This document shows positions 43,981-52,086 of a stretch of 64,000 bases of DNA, in pieces. The position numbers and the translations under genes were made by a program. The DNA is from Microbulbifer sp. HZ11 (lineage in GTDB: Bacteria; Pseudomonadota; Gammaproteobacteria; Pseudomonadales; Cellvibrionaceae): positions 124,001 through 188,000 of the forward strand of contig NZ_JELR01000001.1 in the NCBI RefSeq assembly GCF_000708675.1, read 5' to 3'. Under the pieces are notes generated by a model. It was not told where the DNA came from. It did no database searches and saw only the letters and a list, made by a program, of their open reading frames with translations. Each line of letters opens with the position of its first letter. Position 1 is the first letter of the stretch.

Positions 43981-44685
43981 TCAGCCTTGTGTGCGGGTCA
44001 GCATATAGCCGGCGCCGCGGATATTGATGATCAGTTCCCGGCTTGCGCCCTGTTCCGTGAGCTTCTTGCGGATATTACTGACATGCACATCGATAGAGCG
44101 ATCGTAGGGCATCAGTTTGCGCCCGAGCGCCTGCTGGGTGAGTACTTCTTTGCTCACTACCTGCCCGGCCCCTTCGGTCAGAACTTTGAGCACGGAAAAT
44201 TCTGCGCCGGTAAGGGTGACCGCCTGACCGTTCCATTGGCACAGGTGTTCGCGGGGGAGCAGGCGCAGGGGGCCATTTACCAGCTCGTCACTGCCGGTTT
44301 CTGTCTCATTGCGCCCGCGGCGCAAAATGGCGCGCAGGCGCGCCGCCAGCTCCCGCGGATTACAGGGTTTGGGGAGGTAGTCGTCGGCACCCATTTCCAG
44401 GCCGACGATGCGGTCAACGGTGTCACCCTTGGCGGTGAGCATCACGACTGGTAGAGAATGGCCGGGGTTGGCCGCGTCTTCACGTAACTTGCGCAGTACA
44501 TCAAAGCCGTTGTGTACCGGCAGCATGACGTCCAGCACCAGGGCGTCGAAGGGCACGCTGCGCGCCAGTTCCAGTCCGCGGCCGCCGTCGTTGGCCACGG
44601 TTACGTCAAAACCTTCCCCTACCAGGAACTCTTCCAGTAATTCAGTCAGCTCAGTGTCGTCGTCGACCAGCAGGATATGACTCAT
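43981..44685 (-). CDS. cpxR: Response regulator, CpxR type
   Basis: The 234-residue OmpR-family regulator has a receiver domain with acidic pocket D8-D10, phospho-acceptor D52 (LDVMLPVHNG) and a C-terminal winged-helix domain (LTGAEFSVLKVL, YDRSIDVHVSNIRKKL). The family and the adjoining cpxA, cpxP-like gene and binding sites identify it as CpxR-like. It is divergent from the cpxP-like gene and the array of TTTAC half-sites lies between them, so it probably controls both directions. Confidence 0.93.
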   Translation of the reverse strand: MSHILLVDDDTELTELLEEFLVGEGFDVTVANDGGRGLELARSVPFDALVLDVMLPVHNGFDVLRKLREDAANPGHSLPVVMLTAKGDTVDRIVGLEMGADDYLPKPCNPRELAARLRAILRRGRNETETGSDELVNGPLRLLPREHLCQWNGQAVTLTGAEFSVLKVLTEGAGQVVSKEVLTQQALGRKLMPYDRSIDVHVSNIRKKLTEQGASRELIINIRGAGYMLTRTQG

Positions 44686-44786
44686 GAAATAGCACTCTCA
44701 TTTCCGGGTGGTGCAGGGTTACTGCTCAGTGGTTGGAAGAATTATATGCGCAGTGGCCCGGGGAATCGGGAATAGGATTTGCGGGT

Positions 44787-44831
44787 TTTACCGTTCTTAA
44801 CAAATGTTTACCGCCATTAGCCCCTATTTAC
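44787..44831. promoter_or_regulatory. Phased CpxR half-site array
   Basis: Five half-sites follow at exact 10-bp steps: TTTAC (44787), TTAAC (44797), TTTAC (44807), TTAGC (44817) and TTTAC (44827). The consensus CpxR box is a pair, GTAAA-N5-GTAAA, seen here in reverse. The array lies 101 bp from the cpxR start and 124 bp from the cpxP-like start. Confidence 0.78.
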
Positions 44832-44955
44832 AGTGCGCGAGCCTAGTATGCACATACCGACTCGGGAAACACGCAAACCCTCGGTACGGCACACAAGATA
44901 CACAGTGTGGCCAGGAGGTTTGCCTTACAGCACAGCGTCAATTGAGGATTACAAC

Positions 44956-45471
44956 ATGAAACATCTGACTATGAACAAATGGAAAGCACTCGCTGGCACC
45001 CTGATCCTGGGCAGCGCACTGACCACCTCAGGAATGGTGATGGCCTTTCCCGACGGCGACCACGGTCCGCGGCACCATAAAGGCGAACACCATCGCGGTG
45101 ATCACAAGGGGCGTATGTTCGAGCGTCTGGCGGAAGAACTCGACCTTACGGAAGGTCAGAAAGCGCAGCTGAAAGCCAATCGCGAAGCGGATAAAGAGGC
45201 GCACAAGGCGGACCGTAAGGCGATGCGTGATCTGCACAAGCAGCTGCGCGAAGCGATTGAGTCCGGTGCCGATCAGGCAACACTGGATAGTCTGGGTGCG
45301 CAACTGGGCAAGCTGGAAGTCGCAAAAATGCAGCGTATGCATGAGAAACGCCAGCAGTTCGAATCCATCCTGACCGATGAGCAGAAGGCCAAGCTGCAGG
45401 AGCTGAAGGCAGAACGCAAGGCGCGCTTTGAAGAGCGCAAAGCCCGTCGGGCCGAAAAACAGGCAGACTAA
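44956..45471 (+). CDS. CpxP/Spy-family periplasmic chaperone
   Basis: The 171-residue protein has a signal peptide (cleavage near MAFPDG) and a histidine-rich start to the mature protein (DGDHGPRHHKGEHHRGDHKG), which could bind metals. Two LTxxQ-type motifs follow (LDLTEGQKAQLK and LTDEQKAKLQ) and an all-helical, very charged body, as in CpxP and Spy. It probably restrains CpxA or protects periplasmic proteins. ATG 44956 is chosen. A terminator follows. Confidence 0.9.
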   Translation: MKHLTMNKWKALAGTLILGSALTTSGMVMAFPDGDHGPRHHKGEHHRGDHKGRMFERLAEELDLTEGQKAQLKANREADKEAHKADRKAMRDLHKQLREAIESGADQATLDSLGAQLGKLEVAKMQRMHEKRQQFESILTDEQKAKLQELKAERKARFEERKARRAEKQAD

Positions 45472-45594
45472 GCGCTACTGATACCTCGCTACCTGCAAAC
45501 CCATGTGATATCAGTCAGTCACACCATCCTGCTGCAACTGCGGCAGCGGACTCGCCGGCAACCACCCCAACCGCCGGTGGGTCCACCCCCTTAC

Positions 45595-45619
45595 GCCCCT
45601 GCTCCGCAGGGGCTTTTTT
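45595..45619 (+). terminator. Terminator of the cpxP-like gene
   Basis: GCCCCTGC (45595-45602), loop TCC, GCAGGGGC (45606-45613) and TTTTTT. Confidence 0.88.
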
Positions 45620-45754
45620 GTTATGCACACTGGCTACCATGCGCCTTGCTGAAGCCGCCCATTGTTGGGAAAATGCCCGCCCCATGAGCGTCGACCGGCT
45701 TCTGTCAGCAGTATCGTGTCGCTCAGGGCAGTTATTGGCAGTTGAGGATATACA

Positions 45755-46306
45755 GTGAGCAAGATCGGCCTGTTTTACGGTAGCGACGAAGGTAACACCG
45801 AAGGTGTGGCCCAGCGCATCGCCGCGCGCCTGGGAGAACACCGGGTTGAGGTCCACGATATTGCGGACGTTACCCAGTTGGAAATTGCCGATTACGAACA
45901 GCTGATCTTCGGCATTCCCACCTGGGATTTCGGCCAGATCCAGTCGGACTGGGAAGACTTCTGGGAAGACGTGCAGGAAATCGATTTCACCGGCAAGACG
46001 GTGGCGTTATTCGGTCTTGGTGACCAGTTTGGCTATGGAGACTATTTCCTCGATGCGATGGGGATGCTGCACGATGTGATCGTCGCCAATGGCGCCACCA
46101 TCGTCGGCCACTGGTCGACTGCGGGATATGAGTTCGAAGCGTCAAAAGCGGAAATTACCGGGCAGAACCTGTTTGTGGGGCTGGCAATTGATGAGGATCA
46201 GCAGGAGGAAATGACCTGTGCACGCCTGAATGAGTGGTGTCAGCAGATTGCTGAGGAACTGGGCCTGGAAGGCGGTGCGGCTAGCGTCGCGGTACTCGAG
46301 GACTGA
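45755..46306 (+). CDS. fldA: Flavodoxin
   Basis: The 183-residue protein is a long-chain flavodoxin, an FMN electron carrier: phosphate loop FYGSDEGNTEGVAQ, the first isoalloxazine loop with GIPTWDFGQIQSDWE, and FGLGDQFGYGDYFLDAMG. It starts with GTG 45755, spaced from GAGG. Electrons from flavodoxin reductase could be passed to biosynthetic enzymes. The next gene starts 7 bp downstream. Confidence 0.93.
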   Translation: MSKIGLFYGSDEGNTEGVAQRIAARLGEHRVEVHDIADVTQLEIADYEQLIFGIPTWDFGQIQSDWEDFWEDVQEIDFTGKTVALFGLGDQFGYGDYFLDAMGMLHDVIVANGATIVGHWSTAGYEFEASKAEITGQNLFVGLAIDEDQQEEMTCARLNEWCQQIAEELGLEGGAASVAVLED

Positions 46307-46313
46307 ACCGGCC

Positions 46314-46703
46314 ATGACGCAAACGGAAATGCATACTGCCTCCATGGGATTACAGGACTTCTGGCCCTGGCTCGCCGATCACTGTAACTGTATTCTCCGC
46401 GCCGGTACTCCGGATTCCATTCTGTACGATGACGATGATTTCCACTGGCGTTTTACCCAGGAAAATCCACGCACACTGCTGGTCCAGTTGGTGCGCGGTA
46501 AACGCCTGATTGGTGAGGTGTTCCTGGAGCCTGATCTGGTCAGCTCCGTGCGCATGACACCCGGTGAAAAGGACGAAGTGATTTTCGATCTGGTGGCCGA
46601 AGCCGATGGGGAAGAGCAGGTACTCTACTACTTTGTCATGGCCCACGGTTATGACGGACACACCCCCTCAGAACCTTTGGTACGGCACGGTCGGCTGCAT
46701 TAA
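46314..46703 (+). CDS. Uncharacterised small acidic protein coupled to flavodoxin
   Basis: The 129-residue frame starts at ATG 46314, 7 bp after the flavodoxin stop. I do not recognise a family. It is acidic, without signal peptide or TM helix, with the pattern FWPWLADHCNCILRAG and a beta-rich middle (ILYDDDDFHWRFTQENPRTLLVQLVRG, positions about 36-62), ending in an HGYDGHTPSEPLVRHGRLH segment. Codon usage matches the neighbours, so it is probably a real protein that works with, or is simply cotranscribed with, flavodoxin. Confidence 0.65.
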   Translation: MTQTEMHTASMGLQDFWPWLADHCNCILRAGTPDSILYDDDDFHWRFTQENPRTLLVQLVRGKRLIGEVFLEPDLVSSVRMTPGEKDEVIFDLVAEADGEEQVLYYFVMAHGYDGHTPSEPLVRHGRLH

Positions 46704-46730
46704 ACGGCCGTAAACCCACCCCTGGTGCTC

Positions 46731-46742
46731 GCCATCCCTGGC
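46731..46742. repeat. CCATCCCTGG hairpin, degenerate relative of the dapD-dapE elements
   Basis: GCCATCCCTGGC folds into GCCA-TCCC-TGGC. It resembles, with one base changed, the CCATCCATGG tips of the elements at 50.2-50.5 kb, and lies in the convergent gap before the S9 peptidase. Confidence 0.4.
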
Positions 46743-46840
46743 GGTGAAGGTCCACAAGACCGCACCCGGTATCGTCACCTTCGCCCTCAGCAACGTTAAT
46801 TGAACAGTATAAAGAGCTTACCGGGCTTTTCTTGCCGATA

Positions 46841-48802
46841 TTACCGCTCAGCAGATCCGATTCCGATATGGGCATCCAGGAAACTGAGTAACTGGGTGTA
46901 CATCAGACGCCGATTGTCTTCGTTGTAAAATCCGTGCCCTTCGTGTTTGACGATAAGGGACTGGGCCGGCTTGCCATTTTTCTCCAGCTCTTCGAGCATC
47001 GCTTCTGCGTGGGCCACTGGCGCCCGCTCATCTTCTTCTCCGTGAATGATAAACAGCGGCAAGTCCAGCTTGTCCGTGTGATACAGCGGGGAATTCGCGC
47101 GCATGACTTCTGGGTCCTGGCCAATGGTTTCACCGAGGTAGGCGACACCCCGGTCTCGCCGGCGAATATCGCCCTTTTTGTACAATAGCTCCAGATCGTA
47201 AACACCCACGTAGCCCGCTGCACACTGGTACAGTTCCGGGTAGCGGATAGGGTTCATTAAAGCGGAGTAGCCACCGAAGCTGGCCCCGTAAATACACACC
47301 CGATCGGCATCCGCGTAGCCTTGGTCCACAGCCCAGTGCACGGCTTCAGCGATGTCCCGCTGAATGGCACCGCCCCATTCATTTTTACCGGCATCAAGGA
47401 AGTGGTTGCCGAAGCCGGTAGATCCGCGGAAGTTTACCTGTAGTACCAGATAGCCATTCTGGGAAAGAATCTGAGCGTCCCGGGTGAACCCCCAGAAGTC
47501 GCGGGCGTGGGGACCACCGTGGGGTACCACCACCATGGGCAGTTTGCCGGATGCTTCGCCACCGGCGGGGAAGGTGAGATAAGTACTGATTCGCAGCCCA
47601 TCGGATGCTTCGAAGGACTCTGCGCGCATCGGATTCAGGGTTTGCGGGTCCAGCCAGTCGGCGGATGAAAGCAGGAAGTCGACCTTTTTTGACTCCAGAT
47701 CGACGAGAAAATAATCGCTGGGCAAACGGTCACCCGATACCTGCAGCACGCCCTTTTTACCGTCTCGGGTAAAACTGGTGAAGTCGATGTGGTAACCCTC
47801 AAACGCCTTTTTTAAGCCCCGGTAGAAGGGCGCAAAGCCTTCGCCCTCATCGAAAAACTGCGCTGTGGGATAGTCGGGGTTGAGGTAAGCGCCCAGGGGT
47901 TTTCGGGTACGTGGGTGGTGGATGACATTGCTGATATCGGCAATATCATGTTGCAGTACCTTTTCGAGGGTTTTGTTTTCGGCGTCCCAGGTCACCAGAG
48001 TTTCTGTGGTATTGGGGGTGTCCACCACCAGATAGCTCAAGCTGCGTGCGTGATCGTAGCCGACCGGGTAGGCGTGGCGCAGAAGTGGGTGGGTAATCCG
48101 CGTCCAGCCATTGTCGGCTTTTGCGTACAGCTCGTATTCGTTGTCGCGATTTGTTCCGTTGGCAAATAGCAGGTTACCCTTACCATCAGTAAACGCCCGC
48201 CCGCCCACTTGCGGTAGGCCCACGACTTCTTTTCGTACCCCGGTGTAAATATTCAGCCGGTACACATCGCCATGACTTTCAAAATCTCGCGCCCAGGGAG
48301 AGGTGGAGATAAGAATTTCATTTTTATCATCCACCAGCGGGTCAATAATAGTTGCGTGGGCGTAAGTGGCCTCCGCTTTTTTAATCCGACTCCCCAATTG
48401 CTGCTCACCGGCAGCGTAGCCAAAAATGTTTTTGCCGCGGCTACCGTCCGCGTTGATCGCAAACAGCGATCCATAGTTGACCGGGGATTCCAGCGCGGCG
48501 CGCCGGCTCATCACTTCGGCAACAACCCGCTCGTTATTCGCCCAGTAAAATTCACCGACTTCTTCCTTACCGCGAAACCGCAGGGAACCGGTAATTTTCA
48601 GCGGGGATAAACTCATTATCACCAGAACCCGCTCACCCTCGTAACTACGGGCAACAGCCATATGAGACCCAGTGGGAGATATTTTAACCTGGTGCACTTC
48701 CGGGTGGCGGATCAGGTCTTCGAGGGGAACGGTGGCGGCTGAGGCGAAAAGAGGGCTGACCATTGTCAACAGGGCTATGCTCAACGCGGAAATAAAACGC
48801 AT
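46841..48802 (-). CDS. S9-family prolyl oligopeptidase-type peptidase, exported
   Basis: The 653-residue protein has a signal peptide (cleavage near ASAAT), a beta-propeller domain (about 30-400) and an alpha/beta-hydrolase domain with catalytic S508 (YGASFGGYSAL), D591 (GEEDERAPV) and H623 (HEGHGFYN). It is close in layout to dipeptidyl-peptidase or acylaminoacyl-peptidase groups, and would cleave small peptides in the periplasm. It is monocistronic by appearance; the next upstream gene ends beyond 190 bp. Confidence 0.93.
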   Translation of the reverse strand: MRFISALSIALLTMVSPLFASAATVPLEDLIRHPEVHQVKISPTGSHMAVARSYEGERVLVIMSLSPLKITGSLRFRGKEEVGEFYWANNERVVAEVMSRRAALESPVNYGSLFAINADGSRGKNIFGYAAGEQQLGSRIKKAEATYAHATIIDPLVDDKNEILISTSPWARDFESHGDVYRLNIYTGVRKEVVGLPQVGGRAFTDGKGNLLFANGTNRDNEYELYAKADNGWTRITHPLLRHAYPVGYDHARSLSYLVVDTPNTTETLVTWDAENKTLEKVLQHDIADISNVIHHPRTRKPLGAYLNPDYPTAQFFDEGEGFAPFYRGLKKAFEGYHIDFTSFTRDGKKGVLQVSGDRLPSDYFLVDLESKKVDFLLSSADWLDPQTLNPMRAESFEASDGLRISTYLTFPAGGEASGKLPMVVVPHGGPHARDFWGFTRDAQILSQNGYLVLQVNFRGSTGFGNHFLDAGKNEWGGAIQRDIAEAVHWAVDQGYADADRVCIYGASFGGYSALMNPIRYPELYQCAAGYVGVYDLELLYKKGDIRRRDRGVAYLGETIGQDPEVMRANSPLYHTDKLDLPLFIIHGEEDERAPVAHAEAMLEELEKNGKPAQSLIVKHEGHGFYNEDNRRLMYTQLLSFLDAHIGIGSAER

Positions 48803-48993
48803 GGTGACTCCGTGTACTTCTTAGATTCTTCCGGGGGGGCGGAGTACCGGTCAGTTCATCACCTGGGGCACAAGGCCGCCCGTATCCATTATTTGACGAC
48901 CGAACAGCGTCGACCCTCAAAACACCAGTCTAATGGAAAACAGATCGGGCGGCATCTGAGTGATGCACGTCTCGCTTTTAGTGTGGCGAGTGG

Positions 48994-50121
48994 CTACGCC
49001 AATAAGCCTTTCAGTATCTCCCGGTACATATCCTTTACCAGGTCGAGATCTTCGGCTTTTACGCATTCATCCACTTTATGGATAGTGGCATTTACGGGGC
49101 CGAGCTCTACCACCTGCGCGCCTGTCGGTGCGATAAAGCGGCCATCAGAGGTGCCGCCGGCGGTGGAGAGTTCGGTTTCCCGCCCGGTGACTTTGCGAAT
49201 GGCGGCCTGGGCAGACTCTACCAGCGGGCCTTCGGCGGTCAGGAAGGGTTGGCCGCTGAGGTTAAAGTTGGCTTCGTATTTGAGGCCGTGTTTGTCGAAA
49301 ATGGCACGGGCGCGGCTTTCCAGTGCTTCCGCGGTAGTTTCCGTGGAGAAGCGCCAGTTGCACACCACTTTCACGTCTCCAGGAATCACGTTGGTGGCAC
49401 CGGTGCCGCCGTTGATATTGGAGACCTGGAAGCTGGTAGCCGGGAAGAAATCATTACCCTGATCCCATTCTTCTGCAGCCAGTTCGGCGAGGGCCGGTGC
49501 CAGTTTGTGCACGGGGTTTTCAGCCAGGTGCGGGTAGGCGACGTGGCCCTGGATGCCGAATACGGTGAGCTCCAGTCCGAGAGAGCCACGACGGCCATTC
49601 TTTATCACATCGCCGGCGAGGCTAGTACTGGACGGCTCGCCCACCAGACACCAGTCGATTTTTTCATTGCGCTCTTCCAGCCACTCGACGACTTTCACGG
49701 TACCGTGTTTGGCCGGACCTTCTTCGTCGCTGGTGATCAGAAAAGCGATGCGGCCTTTGTGGTCTGGGTGTGCCGCGACAAATTCTTCACAGGCGACCAC
49801 CATGGCAGCTAGCGAGCCTTTCATATCGGCTGCACCGCGGCCATACAGCATGCCGTCGACCACTTGAGGTTCGAACGGTGGGTATTTCCAGTTTGCTTCC
49901 GGGCCGGTTGGCACTACGTCGGTGTGGCCGGCGAAGGCAAACAGGGGGCCTTCTTCGCCGCGCACGGACCAGAAGTTATCGGTATCGCCAAAACGCAGGT
50001 GCTCGGTTTTAAAACCGATCTTTTCCAGGCGTTCGAGCATTAATTCCATACAGCCTGCGTCTTCAGGAGTTACGGATCTTTTACTAATCAGGTCGCAGGT
50101 AAGTTGTACTGTCGGGGTCAT
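48994..50121 (-). CDS. dapE: Succinyl-diaminopimelate desuccinylase
   Basis: DapE removes succinate from N-succinyl-LL-diaminopimelate in the lysine and peptidoglycan pathway. The 375-residue M20 metallopeptidase has metal ligands in [11 protein letters not shown] (H66, D68), [10 protein letters not shown] (D99) and TSDEEGPA (catalytic E133/E134), and the dimerisation lid domain. ATG 50121 is chosen over the long upstream frame because [14 protein letters not shown] aligns with family starts. Its 5' leader includes one of the large palindromes. Confidence 0.97.
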   Translation of the reverse strand: MTPTVQLTCDLISKRSVTPEDAGCMELMLERLEKIGFKTEHLRFGDTDNFWSVRGEEGPLFAFAGHTDVVPTGPEANWKYPPFEPQVVDGMLYGRGAADMKGSLAAMVVACEEFVAAHPDHKGRIAFLITSDEEGPAKHGTVKVVEWLEERNEKIDWCLVGEPSSTSLAGDVIKNGRRGSLGLELTVFGIQGHVAYPHLAENPVHKLAPALAELAAEEWDQGNDFFPATSFQVSNINGGTGATNVIPGDVKVVCNWRFSTETTAEALESRARAIFDKHGLKYEANFNLSGQPFLTAEGPLVESAQAAIRKVTGRETELSTAGGTSDGRFIAPTGAQVVELGPVNATIHKVDECVKAEDLDLVKDMYREILKGLLA

Positions 50122-50168
50122 TGTCTTTTGGCTCCGTGGTTTTGGGAGCACTGTTCCTGTTTGGTGGC

Positions 50169-50280
50169 GGCCCGGCTGGCGGTGACTCCTTGCGAGACAC
50201 GCCGTGAACCCATCCATGGGGGCTCTTCCGCGAGGTCCCTCTCGCGGAAGGTCTCGCAAGGAGTCCCCGCCAGCCGGGCC
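50169..50280. repeat. 112-bp palindromic element 1 (dapD-dapE gap)
   Basis: Arms 50169-50198 and 50251-50280 are inverted repeats matching at 29 of 30 positions. Inside lie a hairpin CCCA-TCCA-TGGG (50209-50220) and a perfect 10-bp hairpin CTTCCGCGAG/CTCGCGGAAG (50225-50250). The tip CCATCCATGG also occurs in element 2 in reverse orientation. Not a known IS; perhaps a structured dispersed repeat. It lies 48 bp before the dapE start. Confidence 0.85.
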
Positions 50281-50360
50281 TGCGCATTGAAGTATCCAGT
50301 TCTTAACGTATTTAGCTGGTTGCCCGGTTATTCACTACGAAGTACTGAACTTCGATTGAA

Positions 50361-50552
50361 GGCGAAGTGCCTGGTGGAAGGTTTCGGAACCGTCGGTGCC
50401 ATGGATGGCACCGACGGAGCGTACAGGGGTTAGGCAAACGTATGCGAAGCAACGCTTCGCGAGCAGCCTAACGACGCCAATCTATGATTGGCGGCCGGCC
50501 CCGCTTGCGGGTATTCACAGCGATTCCGAAACCTTCCACCAGGTGCTTTGCC
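50361..50552. repeat. 192-bp nested palindromic element 2 (dapD-dapE gap)
   Basis: Arms 50361-50389 and 50524-50552 match at 26 of 29 positions; all three differences are G-U-compatible in RNA. Four hairpins lie inside: CCGTCGGTGCCA/TGGCACCGACGG (50390-50417, 12 bp), GTTAGGC/GCCTAAC enclosing GCGAAGC/GCTTCGC (50429-50472), CGCCAATC/GATTGGCG (50475-50493) and CCCG/CGGG (50500-50511). Small hairpins also flank it (50338-50354; 50557-50581). The strong nesting suggests a structured RNA or MITE-like element. Confidence 0.85.
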
Positions 50553-50609
50553 GCCACCGGGCGAGGTTGAAGTGGGCCCGGTAGCAGCGCAGCAAGCGAA
50601 AGCTACAAA

Positions 50610-51641
50610 TTAATTGCTATGTAGCTCCGCGTTCAGTTCTACGGCACTTTTGTTGGTCAAACACTCAACCGCACCAGTGGCAGAGTTGCGACGGAACAAC
50701 AGGTCGGACTTGCCAGCGAGGTCGCGCGCTTTTACGGATTCGGCGACTTCTCCCTTGTCATCCAGGAGGGCTACTTTGGTACCGGAAGTAATGTACAGGC
50801 CGGATTCAACGGTACAGCGGTCACCCAGCGGAATACCGGTGCCAGAGTTAGCGCCCAGCAGGCAGCCTTCGCCCAGGGAAATAACGATATTGCCACCGCC
50901 AGACAGAGTGCCCATGGTGGAGCTGCCGCCGCCCAGATCGGAACCGGCGCCAACGAATACACCGGCAGAAATACGACCTTCGATCATGCCCGGGCCTTCG
51001 GTGCCCGCATTAAAGTTTACGAAACCTTCGTGCATGATGGTGGTGCCTTCACCCAGGTAAGCACCCAGACGAACGCGGGCAGTGTGTGCAATACGCACGC
51101 CAGTCGGCACAACGTAGTTGGTCATTTTCGGGAACTTGTCCACGCAGGAAACTTCCAGCAGTTCGCCCTTGAGGCGCGCTTCCAACTGACGCTGGGGCAG
51201 TTCTGCCAGGTCGATCGCGCCTTGGTTGGTCCAGGCTACATTGGCCAACTGGCCGAAGATACCGTCCAACTTGGTGCCGTGAGGTTTTACCAGGCGGTGG
51301 GACAGCAGGTGCAGCTTCAGGTAAGCCTCCGGGACAGACTGCGGCGCGTCATCACTGTGCAGTACTACCGCCACCAGTGGGCGCTGACTGCTGGCGAACT
51401 GACGCAGGATGGCTGCCTGCTCTTCGGCACCAGCGCTGGCCAGTTGGTCTGCCAGCGGCTGCAATTGTGCTTCTTCCAGAGCAACGGCTACGTTGCCGCC
51501 ATTGATATCGAGAGTGCCGGTCACGGCCTTGGCGACTTCTTCGCTCGGGTTCAGCAGCGGTTGCGGGAAGTAAACCTCCAGCCACTCGCCCTTGCTGTTG
51601 CAGGTGCCGACGCCGAAGCCAATGCTGTACAGGTTGCTCAT
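50610..51641 (-). CDS. dapD: Tetrahydrodipicolinate N-succinyltransferase (long form)
   Basis: DapD succinylates tetrahydrodipicolinate in lysine/DAP synthesis. The 343-residue protein is the long Pseudomonas-type DapD, with an N-terminal domain (MSNLYSIGFGVGTCN), a central RVRLGAYLGEGTTIMHEGFVNFNAG block, and a left-handed beta-helix hexapeptide region (GGGSSTMGTLSGGGNIVISLGEGC, around 228-251). The C-terminal helix-beta segment closes the active site. The long gap before dapE with two palindromic elements separates two pathway genes that are usually close. Confidence 0.96.
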   Translation of the reverse strand: MSNLYSIGFGVGTCNSKGEWLEVYFPQPLLNPSEEVAKAVTGTLDINGGNVAVALEEAQLQPLADQLASAGAEEQAAILRQFASSQRPLVAVVLHSDDAPQSVPEAYLKLHLLSHRLVKPHGTKLDGIFGQLANVAWTNQGAIDLAELPQRQLEARLKGELLEVSCVDKFPKMTNYVVPTGVRIAHTARVRLGAYLGEGTTIMHEGFVNFNAGTEGPGMIEGRISAGVFVGAGSDLGGGSSTMGTLSGGGNIVISLGEGCLLGANSGTGIPLGDRCTVESGLYITSGTKVALLDDKGEVAESVKARDLAGKSDLLFRRNSATGAVECLTNKSAVELNAELHSN

Positions 51642-51705
51642 GATGGTTTCCTTTTCCTGAGTCTGAATTTTTTAACGTGTTGTTGTCGGGGTTAGTTGCC
51701 GGTCT

Positions 51706-52050
51706 TTATTTGACGAAGCTGGCGTAGCTATCGGCCTTGAACCCGAACAGGGTGTCGTTGCCTTTGGTCATCACCGGGCGCTTGATTAGGGTTGGGGTCT
51801 CGAGGGCCAGCGCCTTTGCACTGCCGTTGTCCATCCCGTCTTTTTGCGCTTCATCCAGGGCGCGCCAACTGGTGGAACGGCGGTTCAATACCTGCTCCCA
51901 GCCAAACTCTTGCAGCCACTGGGTCAGCGGTACACTGTCCATGCCGTCATCGCGGAAGTCGTGGAAGGTGTATTCCACATCGTTTTGTTCCAGCCACTTG
52001 CGGGCCTTTTTTACGGTGTCGCAGTTTTTGATGCCGTAGAGGGTAATCAT
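51706..52050 (-). CDS. yffB: ArsC/Spx-family reductase-like protein YffB
   Basis: The 114-residue thioredoxin-fold protein starts MITLYGIKNCDTVKKARKWL with the single redox-type cysteine of the ArsC/Spx-like family (C10), and continues LNRRSTSWRALDE and PTLIKRPVM. YffB lies beside dapE in E. coli and is thought to be a glutathione-dependent thiol reductase rather than an arsenate reductase. The same gene order with dapD, nth and dapC is kept here. Confidence 0.9.
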   Translation of the reverse strand: MITLYGIKNCDTVKKARKWLEQNDVEYTFHDFRDDGMDSVPLTQWLQEFGWEQVLNRRSTSWRALDEAQKDGMDNGSAKALALETPTLIKRPVMTKGNDTLFGFKADSYASFVK

Positions 52051-52086
52051 CGATCTTCCAGTTGTTTCGGGCCTGAATCTGTGGGC

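Noticed and set aside
50429..50472. GTTAGGC ... GCCTAAC looks like the core of an integron attC site.
   Set aside because: In attC the order is RYYYAAC then GTTRRRY; here it is reversed and enclosed in a larger palindrome. No integrase or cassette genes occur.
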